This document shows positions 15,364-23,849 of a DNA stretch of 49,326 bases, piece after piece; the stretch's first letter is position 1; the number at the start of each line of letters is the position of its first letter. Origin of the DNA: Candidatus Sabulitectum sp. (GTDB taxonomy: Bacteria; Fermentibacterota; Fermentibacteria; Fermentibacterales; JCC-6); the NCBI GenBank assembly GCA_021107435.1, contig JAIOSV010000036.1, forward strand, positions 1 through 49,326, given 5' to 3'. The notes beneath the pieces are model-generated. The model was not told the DNA's origin, did no database searches, and saw only the letters and a list, made by a program, of their open reading frames with translations. Position numbers and translations under genes: made by a program.

Positions 15364-16176
15364 ATGCATCCGATTCTTTTCAAAATAGGTTCACTGCCCA
15401 TAAACAGCTATGGACTTATGCTGGCAATTTCATTTCTGCTGGGAGTGAAATTGGCATCGCGCAGAGCGTTGAAGCTGGGCATTCCCGCGGACGACACTGT
15501 TAATCTCAGCATCTGGATAATGGTTGCCGCAATAATTGGCTCCAGAGTTTTCTATGTGGTTACCCACATGGATCAGTATGCAGGTGATCCTATGGCAATG
15601 GTTGCATTCTGGAACGGTTTGTACGGTCTCAGCATGCTTGGCGGCGTCATTCTTGCTGTGATCACAGGATTTACCTGGATCATAAAGAAGGGGTGGCCCC
15701 TGTGGAGTTTTTCCGATGCGATAATTCCATCCTTTGCGCTTGGAATCTTTGTTACGCGAATAGGATGTTTTTTTAACGGTTGCTGCTTCGGAGCTGAAAC
15801 AAGCTGCTCCGTTGGCGTGTCTTTTCCTTCCGGTTCACTGCCATACTCGGTTTTCGGCAGTGCTTCCATACATCCCGCGCAGCTTTACAGTTCTCTGGGC
15901 GGTCTGGTTATTCTGCTTATACTGCTTATTTCCGATCGTAGAAAAAACTTTCCCGGATTCATTTTCTCCATGTTTCTCGGCCTTTACGGAGCAACAAGAT
16001 TTGGTATGGAAGAGTTCAGGTATTTTGACCATGCTCCCAGCGGAAGTTTCGGCTACAGTGTGTTTGCAGTCAGACCCGGGATGACTGATAATCAGCTTAT
16101 CAGTCTTTGCATGATTCTACTTTCTTTCACTCTGGGAACATGGCTTTATTATCGGGATCAAAGAAATTCTTCCTGA
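15364..16176 (+). CDS. lgt: Prolipoprotein diacylglyceryl transferase
   Basis: 270 aa from ATG 15364, with AAGGGG 5 bases upstream. This inner-membrane enzyme moves diacylglycerol from phosphatidylglycerol onto the lipobox Cys of prolipoproteins, the first maturation step; LspA, the second, is encoded at 29754. Seven or so membrane spans are visible, with family landmarks PINSYGLMLAISFLLG, the Lgt signature around TRIGCFFNGCCFG (about 135-147) and the C-terminal TRFGMEEFRYFD. The signature is richer in Cys than in E. coli. The 3' end overlaps comF by 37 bases. Confidence 0.93.
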   Translation: MHPILFKIGSLPINSYGLMLAISFLLGVKLASRRALKLGIPADDTVNLSIWIMVAAIIGSRVFYVVTHMDQYAGDPMAMVAFWNGLYGLSMLGGVILAVITGFTWIIKKGWPLWSFSDAIIPSFALGIFVTRIGCFFNGCCFGAETSCSVGVSFPSGSLPYSVFGSASIHPAQLYSSLGGLVILLILLISDRRKNFPGFIFSMFLGLYGATRFGMEEFRYFDHAPSGSFGYSVFAVRPGMTDNQLISLCMILLSFTLGTWLYYRDQRNSS

Positions 16177-16823
16177 ACCTGCTGGTTCACCGATGTATCG
16201 GTTGCGGCAGCAGGATGGAAGTCGGGAAAGGCAGTTTTTGCTCATGGTGCCTGGTAAGGATGTACCCGGACGGTGAGCGCGTTGTGCGCGGGATACGGGT
16301 TTTTACCGGTTTCCTTCATTCTGGTGTTATGCGTGAGATGATCCTCAGGTTCAAATTCGGTGGTGAGAGACACTTGGGCAGAGAGCTGGCTCGATTAACA
16401 TTGGATTCATGGAAAGAAACGCCATCAGGCAATGACACTCTTTTTCCTGTTCCAATATCCAGAAAAAGACTGCGAGAGCGTGGTTACAACCAGGCGGCAT
16501 TGCTTGCAGCCGGTATTTCCAGAGAGACGGGTGCTGCTTTGAAAGATACTCTGATCCGAAGCGGTGGAGAATCTCAGATCAGAGTTTCCGGAACAGGAAG
16601 GGTTGAAAATATTCGCGGGAAATTCTCTGTTCCCCCGGGAACAGAATGCAGAGGGAGAGTGTGGCTGATTGACGATGTGATGACTACAGGCGCGACCATC
16701 GCGGAAATTGTATCCACTCTTTCAGATGCTGGAATTTGTCAAGTGCAGCCCGGTGTGGTATGCTTTCGAAAAATCAGTAAAGAGAGTATTATTAACAGGG
16801 AGGTTAACCATGCAGGGATCTGA
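16140..16823 (+). CDS. comF: ComF-family phosphoribosyltransferase-like protein
   Basis: 227 aa. An N-terminal zinc-ribbon (CIGC ... CSWC, about 19-38) precedes a phosphoribosyltransferase fold with PVPISRKRLRERGYNQ and the PRPP loop VWLIDDVMTTGATI. ComF proteins take part in DNA uptake in competent bacteria, acting with helicases; no other competence gene is in this window. ATG 16140 follows CTGGGA; a start at 16107 is open but has no better site. It ends 14 bases inside the next gene. Confidence 0.88.
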   Translation: MALLSGSKKFFLNLLVHRCIGCGSRMEVGKGSFCSWCLVRMYPDGERVVRGIRVFTGFLHSGVMREMILRFKFGGERHLGRELARLTLDSWKETPSGNDTLFPVPISRKRLRERGYNQAALLAAGISRETGAALKDTLIRSGGESQIRVSGTGRVENIRGKFSVPPGTECRGRVWLIDDVMTTGATIAEIVSTLSDAGICQVQPGVVCFRKISKESIINREVNHAGI

Positions 16824-17964
16824 TAGCGCGGTTCGAAATTACGTACACAAATTAAAATTTCAGGTTAAAGATACTCTTCTTGCGGCCAGGTACGGATTTA
16901 ACGCCCGGAATATCTGGGTGTTCTGGAAGGGAACAGTTCAGGCCTGGTTGGTATGGGTATTCTTTGTCTATGCAGGTTTTCTTGCGGCGGGAGATTCTGT
17001 CGAAGCAAGGTTTACTGCAACCAGGTTATGTCCCGTGCCGGATAGTCTTTTCATGGCAAATGCTCCTTCGGTGACGCTGCTTGTTCTGGGTTCTCTTCTT
17101 GCATTTTATATTTACATGATTACTGCTCTCAAAGTTTCAAGGCTAACATTTGAGCAGTTACGCGGAGACCGGTTCTTCTCTGAAGCAGATGCGTGCAGGT
17201 TCTGCCGCTCCAACTGGAAAGCTGTGGTTGTAACACCTCTGGTAATCGCTGCCGGGATTGCAATGGGAATCATTGCCATATTTTTTATCGGACTTATTGG
17301 AAGAATACCTTCTGCCGGACCGGTACTTGCGGGATTGCTTGCGATTCCAGCCTGGATTCTGGGTCTGTTTCTTGTACTTGCGCTTGTAGTTCTGCTGCTT
17401 TCTGTTTTCCTGGTTCCGGTGATAACAGCAACAACAAAAGGTGATACATTCGAATGCCTTTTCGAGGTGTTCAGTATCGTAACATCTCAACCTGTGCGGC
17501 TTTTCCGGGGGATTGTCACTGGAGTTTTCATAAGAGTGACTGCCCTTGTTGTTTTTTCCCTCTTTGCATGGGGATCTGTTTCTATCATTTCTTCTGTTCT
17601 TTACCGAACTTCAGGAATTCAGGGGTTTGGTGACACTATGGAATCAGGATTTTCCAGAATCGCTCCGGAAGCAGTTCCGTTCTACTCATCAATCTTCAAT
17701 CCGATTTCCTCCACCGGACACACCGATTCATCCTGGGGCGGGCCGGCAGAACTGATTGTTTCTCTGGCCGGAGCAGCTGTCTTTCTTGTCCTATGGGCTT
17801 ATTGGCTGTCAAGTTGTACCGCGCAGTGGACAATTATGTATCTGGGTGCCAGGTACAATCGTGACAGGGAAGATCTTCTTCTCAGAGCAGAAGAAGAGGA
17901 GTACCGTGAATTCAACAGGGTTTACAATTCAACCAGTAACGACGGAGACAGGACTTCGGAATGA
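16810..17964 (+). CDS. Polytopic membrane protein of unknown function
   Basis: 384 aa from ATG 16810, chosen for GGGAGG 6 bases upstream; the open frame before it lies inside comF. About six hydrophobic spans are visible (near 40-57, 82-102, 134-160, 170-205, 235-262 and 320-340), separated by a short cytoplasmic FEQLRGDRFFSEADACRF-type loop and a periplasmic-looking Ser/Thr/Pro-rich stretch. The C-terminal tail is charged (RYNRDREDLLLRAEEEEYREF). I do not recognise a family. It lies tightly between comF and dnaE, overlapping dnaE by 4 bases. Confidence 0.75.
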   Translation: MQGSDSAVRNYVHKLKFQVKDTLLAARYGFNARNIWVFWKGTVQAWLVWVFFVYAGFLAAGDSVEARFTATRLCPVPDSLFMANAPSVTLLVLGSLLAFYIYMITALKVSRLTFEQLRGDRFFSEADACRFCRSNWKAVVVTPLVIAAGIAMGIIAIFFIGLIGRIPSAGPVLAGLLAIPAWILGLFLVLALVVLLLSVFLVPVITATTKGDTFECLFEVFSIVTSQPVRLFRGIVTGVFIRVTALVVFSLFAWGSVSIISSVLYRTSGIQGFGDTMESGFSRIAPEAVPFYSSIFNPISSTGHTDSSWGGPAELIVSLAGAAVFLVLWAYWLSSCTAQWTIMYLGARYNRDREDLLLRAEEEEYREFNRVYNSTSNDGDRTSE

Positions 17965-20900
17965 GTTCCCGGAAATTCGTCCATCTGCATCTCCATTCTG
18001 AATACAGTCTTCTGGATGGGGCAATCAGGTTTGACCGGCTGGGCGATTTTCTTGCAAAGAACGGCATGGATGCTGTCGCGGTTACCGATCATGGAAATAT
18101 GTTCGGTGCAGTTCAGTTCTGCGAGGAGATGAAGGCAGCAGGCGTGAAACCAATAATTGGCAGCGAGGTGTACCTTTCCCCTGGAGACAGACGGGATAAA
18201 CAGGGACGCACCGGCAGGCCGAAATACTATCATCTCACACTGCTCGCGGCTGATGGGGAAGGGTATCAGAACCTCATGAAACTCTCATCCGCAGGGTATC
18301 TTGAGGGTTTTTATTACAAACCCAGAATAGATCGTGAGATACTTGAGAAGTACAGCGCAGGTCTTATCATTGGATCTGCCTGTCTCCAGGGAGAAGTCGC
18401 TCAGCACGTTCTTTCAGGTAACAGAAACAAAGCTGTTGAAGCGGTCCGGTATTACCAGAATCTGGTCGGGAAGGATCGTTTCTTCATTGAGCTGATGGAT
18501 CATGGACTGCCTGAGGAGAAGCAGATCCTTCAGGAGCTGGCTGAAATAGCCAGTGAGACAGGTGCTCTGCCCGTTGCGACAAATGATGCCCACTACCTGT
18601 CGAGAGACGACGCCAGGGCTCATGAAGCACTGCTTTGCCTGCAGACCGGGAAAACCCTGGATGATGCCGGAAGAATGAAATTCGGTTCTGATGAATTTTA
18701 TGTCAAAACTCCTGAGGAAATGGCAAAACTGTTCAGTTGGATTCCGGAGGCGGTTTTCAATTCATGCATTATCGCGGACATGTGCAGCTTTGAAGTTACA
18801 AGAGGAGAATTCCTTCTTCCTGATGCGCCTATGCCGGATGGTTTCAGCAGTCAGGGAGAATACCTTGCTCATCTTGCGGCTGTTGGACTGGAAAGAAGAC
18901 TTGATCGTCAGATCTCCGAGACAGAGAGCCAGCGACTCAATCACGAGCTGAAAATTATTAACGGCATGGGTTTCCCGGGCTACTTTCTGATAGTTTCGGA
19001 ACTTATGCGATGGGCTCGCGACAAAGGTATTCCTGTTGGACCAGGCAGAGGCTCTGCGGCAGGAAGTCTTGTTTCTTTTGCGGTTGACATAACCGATGTT
19101 AACCCTCTGGATCACGATTTGAGTTTCGAACGGTTTCTGAATCCGGCAAGAGCCCAGATGCCGGATATTGATCTTGATGTGTGTGTTGAACGTCGGGGCG
19201 AGATAATTGATCATTTGAAGTTTTTGTACGGCGAGGAAAGTGTTTGTCAGATAATAACATACAGTAGAATGAAGAATAAAGCTGTTATCAGGGACATAGC
19301 CCGCGTTCTTGGGATGAGCTACAATGACGGGGATTCTCTTTCGAAACTTGTTGGCGAGGCCGATGATGGTACTGGAAAGAGCCTCGGGGAAATTGTGGAT
19401 TCCAGTGCCGCGCTGAAATCACAGATCAAGGGCAACAGCAAAGGATCCACTCTGATTGAATATGCCGACCGTCTTTCCGGCATGGTAAGACACGCAGGTG
19501 TACACGCTGCCGGCGTAGTTATTACACCGGGACGTCTTGACAATCATGTACCTCTTTACTGGGCCAGGGAAAAGGGTGTTACCACCCAGTACGAGATGAA
19601 AGCCGCTGAGAAGATTGGTCTTCTCAAACTGGATGTACTGGGATTAAGAACAGTAACAGTGATCCATCATGCTGAAGAAGCTATAAGGCAGTACAAACCG
19701 GACTTTGCCATTGAAAAGGTACCTTTCGATGACCCTCAGACTCTGGAAATGATCAGTTCCGGGGATACTGCTGCAGTATTTCAGCTGGAGAGCAGCGGAA
19801 TGCGTGAAGCTCTTCGAAAGATCGGAGTGAACCGCTTTGATGATGTCACAGCAGCGGTGGCTATTTACCGTCCAGGCTCCATGCACATGATTGACATTTA
19901 CGCAACCAACAAGGGAAAAGCAGCAAGAGGAGAGAGCATCAGTTACCCGCATCCTGCATTAAAGGAAGTACTGGAAGACACCTATGGTGTGACTATCTAT
20001 CAGGAGCAGGTGATGAGGATTGCCAATGTACTTGCTGGAATGGGCATGGCAGAAGCTGATGTTCTCAGAAGTGCAATGTCTAAAAAGATTATTGCCAAGA
20101 TGGCAGAGATGAAGACTGTTTTTTTGAAAGGTACCGCAGAAAGGGCAATATCGAAAAAGAAAGCAGAGGAAATATGGAATCTGATAAAGAAATTCGCGGA
20201 ATACGGATTCAATAAATCCCATGCGGTCTGCTACGCTATTATTGCATACAGAACTGCCTATCTGAAACGACACTATCCGGCAGAGTTCATGGCAGCCTGC
20301 CTCACTAGTGAAATTGGTACTGTGTCTAAATTGAGATCCCTTGTAAAGGAAACCATCCGTCTGGGCGCGACAGTAACAGGTCCTTCTGTGAATCACGGTA
20401 TGGCCCGGTTTGTGGCTTCTTCGCCGGAAGAAATAGTCTACTCCCTGGCAGCGATCAAGAACGTGGGAGTCACTTCCGCTGAGGAAATTGTGAAAGCCAG
20501 GAAGGCAAGTGGAAACTTCAAAACCATATTTAATCTCTGTGCCGGTGTTTCCCTGATAGAGAGTTCTTCAGGACTGCACAAACGAGCGCTGGAGGCCTTG
20601 ATTCTCGCCGGTGCTACTGACTGTCTTGAGGGCAACAGAGCCCAGCAGCTTGGAGTTGTGGAGCAGGCACTTGAGTATGCCGCCGCTGCCCGGCGGCATC
20701 ATGATTCAGGTCAGATGTCTCTGTTTGTATCAGAAGGAGAGGAGCCGGTTGCTCCTGCCCTGGTCCCACGCGATGAAATTCCTCTGGAGGACAAGCTGGA
20801 GAAAGAAAGAGAAATGCTGGGGTTCTACTTCTCCGGCCATCCTCTGGATCTGTACACGGAAGAGGTCTGCGGATTCACAACTCACTCGGTGGATCAGATC

Positions 20901-21437
20901 ATTTCCGCACCCTATGGTTCTCTGGCAGTGGCTGGAGCAATTACTGCAACAAGAAAGATAAACACCAGCAAGGGTCTAATGGCATTTGTGACCATTGCGG
21001 GAAAAACCGGATCTGCCGAGGTTCTTTTCTTTTCTGAAGCACTTGAAAAGTATGGTGATCTGTTGCAGACAGGCGCTCTGCTCATTTTTGAGGGCGAGGT
21101 AACGGAAGGCAAAGGGGACAGGGAAGACAGAATGCTGGTTGAGAGAGTTATTCCTCTGCACAAATCCAGGGAATTGATGAATCCCGGTGTATTTATCGAA
21201 GTGGATGGATTCAAATGTGAAATGAGCGTTCTTGAGGAGGCTAACGAATACATGAGAATCAATCCTGGAAAGGGGAGATTGTTTATGAAAGTCATATTTC
21301 CTTCCAGTAGAGTTGTAGACTGCATTTCCAGATCAATAACTGTTGATACAGATGATGAATTTCTTGCCGGTCTGAGAAATATCCTGCCGGAGTCGGCTTC
21401 AGTTTCTCTCTGCCGGAGCAACGGGGGGTACAGATGA
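17961..21437 (+). CDS. dnaE: DNA polymerase III alpha subunit
   Basis: 1158 aa, the normal length for replicative DnaE1. The N-terminal PHP domain begins HLHLHSEYSLLDGAIR. Palm motifs are GPGRGSAAGSLV (near 360) and PDIDLDVCVERR with the catalytic Asp pair (near 400). KSHAVCYAIIAYRTAYLK belongs to the fingers/thumb region, and helix-hairpin-helix and OB regions follow (SLAAIKNVGVTSAEEI, then GAITATRKINTSKG). C-terminal QMSLF could bind the sliding clamp. The ATG overlaps the membrane-protein stop by 4 bases. The DNA replication gene sits among envelope genes. Confidence 0.97.
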   Translation: MSSRKFVHLHLHSEYSLLDGAIRFDRLGDFLAKNGMDAVAVTDHGNMFGAVQFCEEMKAAGVKPIIGSEVYLSPGDRRDKQGRTGRPKYYHLTLLAADGEGYQNLMKLSSAGYLEGFYYKPRIDREILEKYSAGLIIGSACLQGEVAQHVLSGNRNKAVEAVRYYQNLVGKDRFFIELMDHGLPEEKQILQELAEIASETGALPVATNDAHYLSRDDARAHEALLCLQTGKTLDDAGRMKFGSDEFYVKTPEEMAKLFSWIPEAVFNSCIIADMCSFEVTRGEFLLPDAPMPDGFSSQGEYLAHLAAVGLERRLDRQISETESQRLNHELKIINGMGFPGYFLIVSELMRWARDKGIPVGPGRGSAAGSLVSFAVDITDVNPLDHDLSFERFLNPARAQMPDIDLDVCVERRGEIIDHLKFLYGEESVCQIITYSRMKNKAVIRDIARVLGMSYNDGDSLSKLVGEADDGTGKSLGEIVDSSAALKSQIKGNSKGSTLIEYADRLSGMVRHAGVHAAGVVITPGRLDNHVPLYWAREKGVTTQYEMKAAEKIGLLKLDVLGLRTVTVIHHAEEAIRQYKPDFAIEKVPFDDPQTLEMISSGDTAAVFQLESSGMREALRKIGVNRFDDVTAAVAIYRPGSMHMIDIYATNKGKAARGESISYPHPALKEVLEDTYGVTIYQEQVMRIANVLAGMGMAEADVLRSAMSKKIIAKMAEMKTVFLKGTAERAISKKKAEEIWNLIKKFAEYGFNKSHAVCYAIIAYRTAYLKRHYPAEFMAACLTSEIGTVSKLRSLVKETIRLGATVTGPSVNHGMARFVASSPEEIVYSLAAIKNVGVTSAEEIVKARKASGNFKTIFNLCAGVSLIESSSGLHKRALEALILAGATDCLEGNRAQQLGVVEQALEYAAAARRHHDSGQMSLFVSEGEEPVAPALVPRDEIPLEDKLEKEREMLGFYFSGHPLDLYTEEVCGFTTHSVDQIISAPYGSLAVAGAITATRKINTSKGLMAFVTIAGKTGSAEVLFFSEALEKYGDLLQTGALLIFEGEVTEGKGDREDRMLVERVIPLHKSRELMNPGVFIEVDGFKCEMSVLEEANEYMRINPGKGRLFMKVIFPSSRVVDCISRSITVDTDDEFLAGLRNILPESASVSLCRSNGGYR

Positions 21438-22150
21438 GAGCTTTCATCTTTTTGTTAACAGTTTTTCTTGCCGGCTCGTCCGGTCGAGCCGGTGAACTGA
21501 TGCGTGTCGCCGGAGAGCCGACAGCCGGAGTTATTGCTCCGAGAACATTCAACGTCGCCATGAATACTTTCCCTGTAAGCGGTCTCAGGTTTTCTGTAAC
21601 AGCCGGTATTCTGCCACGATTTATGGCTGGGCTGGGGTATGGCGGCTGGAACATTACAGGGATGAGTGATCCCGACTGGTTTGACGAGATTTATCTTAAA
21701 GCAAGATTCAGGGTGTTTGATGAAAAGCGGTCCTTCCCTGCCATTGCTTTCGGATATGATAACGAAGAAGAACACACCCGATCAGGAGCTGAGTACTTGA
21801 GACCCGCCAGGGACTTTTATCTGGCATTCAGCAAGAATTTTGCGGGCTGGGGTGGCGACATGGGCTTTCATTTCGGAGTGAATCTAACCGGTGACAATTC
21901 TGATCACATTGGAAGCTGGGCAGGCATAGATAAGTCCTTCCCCGGAGGATTCGGGGTTTCCGCAGACTGGGACCTGGCAACAAATGGTAATACTGAGTAC
22001 AGATTTGATAAAACCGGTGGTTTCGTTGATATTGAAACCTATTGGGAAAGTTTTGGCCAGGTTAGAATTGGTCTCAGGTTTTGTGATATTCTTGAAACAG
22101 GAGGGGCACCCTACCGCTCGCTAGTTATTGACTTTTTAGGTTTGATCTAA
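21434..22150 (+). CDS. Exported YjbH-like outer-membrane beta-barrel protein
   Basis: 238 aa. Signal peptide MRAFIFLLTVFLAGSSGRAG, then amphipathic strands with alternating hydrophobic residues and frequent Gly/Tyr/Phe (GLGYGGWNITGM, YLKARFRVFDEKRSFPAIAFGYDN, DFYLAFSKNF, MGFHFGVNLTG, FGVSADWDLATNGN). This resembles the barrel domain of YjbH-type exopolysaccharide proteins; by pattern only. It overlaps dnaE by 4 bases. Function unknown; no polysaccharide genes are adjacent. Confidence 0.7.
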   Translation: MRAFIFLLTVFLAGSSGRAGELMRVAGEPTAGVIAPRTFNVAMNTFPVSGLRFSVTAGILPRFMAGLGYGGWNITGMSDPDWFDEIYLKARFRVFDEKRSFPAIAFGYDNEEEHTRSGAEYLRPARDFYLAFSKNFAGWGGDMGFHFGVNLTGDNSDHIGSWAGIDKSFPGGFGVSADWDLATNGNTEYRFDKTGGFVDIETYWESFGQVRIGLRFCDILETGGAPYRSLVIDFLGLI

Positions 22151-22170
22151 AACTGATTTAAGGAGACAGA

Positions 22171-23397
22171 GTGAATAATGAACTGATGAAAGCGTACTCT
22201 GAGGTTATTCTCAGTGGTGCCCTCAAGATAAAAAAAGGTGATGTTCTCTGGCTTCGCAGTGAGCCTGTGCATCTGGAATTTGCCAGATTCATGGCGAAGA
22301 AGGCTTATGAGCTTGGCGCGAAGTTTGTAAATGTTTCTCTGGAGGATCCGGCATTTTCCCGTATTCGTATTGATTCAACTGTTGAGGATGACTTTCTTGA
22401 CTATGTCCCGGAAAACAGAACACCCATGTTTGATTCCATTGTGAAAGAAGGGTGGCGTTCCCTCGCGCTTCGCGGACCTGCCGAGCCTGATCTTATGGAG
22501 GGTGCTGATTCTGTCAAACTTGGCAGAGTTACAAAAGCAGCTTCTCTGGCAAGAAAGGGTTTTCTTTCTGCGGTATCCTCAAACAAGTTACCGTGGAATG
22601 TATGTCTTGCGCCTACACGGGCATGGGCCGCGAAGGTTCTGGGCAGTGATGAAGACTGGGAAAAAAGAATCTGGGACATCCTCACTCCGATTCTCAGACT
22701 GGACAGAGATGACCCTGTTGCCGCATGGCTGGAGCACGATGCTCTGCTTAAGCGAAGAGCCGCGTTCCTTAATTCCAACAGGTTTTCGAAGATCAGATTC
22801 TCAGGCCCTGAAACTGATTTGATAATAGGCATGCTTCCGGACAGACGTTTCAACGGGGCGAGCTGTACTGCTGCGGACGGTACTGTTTTCTTTCCCAATA
22901 TTCCAACTGAAGAGGTTTTCAGCACTCCGGATATGACAGCCACTGAAGGAAAGGTCAGGTGTACCAGACCGGTTACCGTTTACGGAGCGCAGGTAAATGG
23001 AGCCTGGTTCCGGTTTGAAAAGGGCAGAGTGGTTGAATCAGGCGCGGAGACCAACGCGGACGTTCTCAAGCAGTATCTTACCACGGATGATGGCGCGTCG
23101 ATGCTTGGAGAGATTGCTCTTGTAGGGGTGGACTCGCCTATTTACAGATCCGGTAAGATATTTCACAACATTCTCTTCGATGAGAATGCATCATGTCACA
23201 TTGCTCTGGGCAACGGTTACACTGACTGTATCGTGGGAGGTAAAGCAATGGATGAGGAAGCTCTCCGCAGTTGCAGATGCAACCAGTCTCTGGTTCACAC
23301 TGATTTTATGATTGGCAGTGAAGAGGTTGATGTTACCGGTGTTGCTGTTGATGGTTCTGAAACAACGATTATCAAAAACGGCGAATTTGTGATCTGA
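22171..23397 (+). CDS. M29-family aminopeptidase (aminopeptidase T/S-like)
   Basis: 408 aa, the standard length. The GTG start has AAGGAG 5 bases upstream. M29 enzymes are dinuclear-metal exopeptidases that remove N-terminal residues in the cytoplasm. Expected ligand-containing segments are present in the C-terminal half: FFPNIPTEEVFSTPD, GEIALVGVDSP, ASCHIALGNGYTDC and LVHTDFMIG. It is the first of a group including the Trm112-like and DUF167 genes, 20 bases after the barrel protein. Confidence 0.93.
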   Translation: MNNELMKAYSEVILSGALKIKKGDVLWLRSEPVHLEFARFMAKKAYELGAKFVNVSLEDPAFSRIRIDSTVEDDFLDYVPENRTPMFDSIVKEGWRSLALRGPAEPDLMEGADSVKLGRVTKAASLARKGFLSAVSSNKLPWNVCLAPTRAWAAKVLGSDEDWEKRIWDILTPILRLDRDDPVAAWLEHDALLKRRAAFLNSNRFSKIRFSGPETDLIIGMLPDRRFNGASCTAADGTVFFPNIPTEEVFSTPDMTATEGKVRCTRPVTVYGAQVNGAWFRFEKGRVVESGAETNADVLKQYLTTDDGASMLGEIALVGVDSPIYRSGKIFHNILFDENASCHIALGNGYTDCIVGGKAMDEEALRSCRCNQSLVHTDFMIGSEEVDVTGVAVDGSETTIIKNGEFVI

Positions 23398-23409
23398 AGG
23401 GAAGAAAAA

Positions 23410-23586
23410 ATGGTTGACCCGAGACTGCTTGAAATTCTTGTATGCCCACGGTGCAAGGGAGAGCTTGAGTACAGGACAGAAGGAGACGAAAGCCTGATTT
23501 GTCACAAGTGTGCTGTGGCTTTCCCTGTGAGAGATGACATACCGGTAATGCTCATGGATGAGGCTGTAGCCCTTAAAAAGCAGTGA
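23410..23586 (+). CDS. Trm112-like zinc-ribbon protein (YcaR/UPF0434 type)
   Basis: 58 aa. Starts [20 protein letters not shown] and has two CxxC pairs (CPRC at 12-15 and CHKC near 31-34), followed by [16 protein letters not shown], which is the family signature. In other organisms Trm112 proteins activate methyltransferases; bacterial stand-alone members are not well defined. GAAGGGAAG lies upstream of the ATG. It overlaps the next gene through GTGA. Too short to stand out from length alone, but the motif match is clear. Confidence 0.88.
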   Translation: MVDPRLLEILVCPRCKGELEYRTEGDESLICHKCAVAFPVRDDIPVMLMDEAVALKKQ

Positions 23587-23849
23587 AAACAACTGTTTTT
23601 ATCAAGGTGAAAGTAACACCGGGAAGTAGTAAAACAGAATTCTATTCTGTGATGGACGATTGTTGTTACAAAATATGTCTGAAAGCTCCTCCCGTTGACG
23701 GTAAAGCAAACAAAGAGCTTATACGCTGGATCTCGAAGCAGTTCGGGGTCTCTCGGGATAATGTCCTTATCAAATTCGGGACTTCTTCAAGAAAAAAGAT
23801 TGTCGAAATTATATCACCCTCTGTAGCACCTGAGTGGTATAATGAGTGA
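23583..23849 (+). CDS. DUF167 / YggU-family protein
   Basis: 88 aa with GTG start overlapping the previous stop by 4 bases. The pattern [14 protein letters not shown], then [24 protein letters not shown] and [15 protein letters not shown] matches YggU proteins, whose biochemical role is unknown. Its last bases overlap the start of the TPR protein gene by 8. Confidence 0.92.
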   Translation: MKTTVFIKVKVTPGSSKTEFYSVMDDCCYKICLKAPPVDGKANKELIRWISKQFGVSRDNVLIKFGTSSRKKIVEIISPSVAPEWYNE

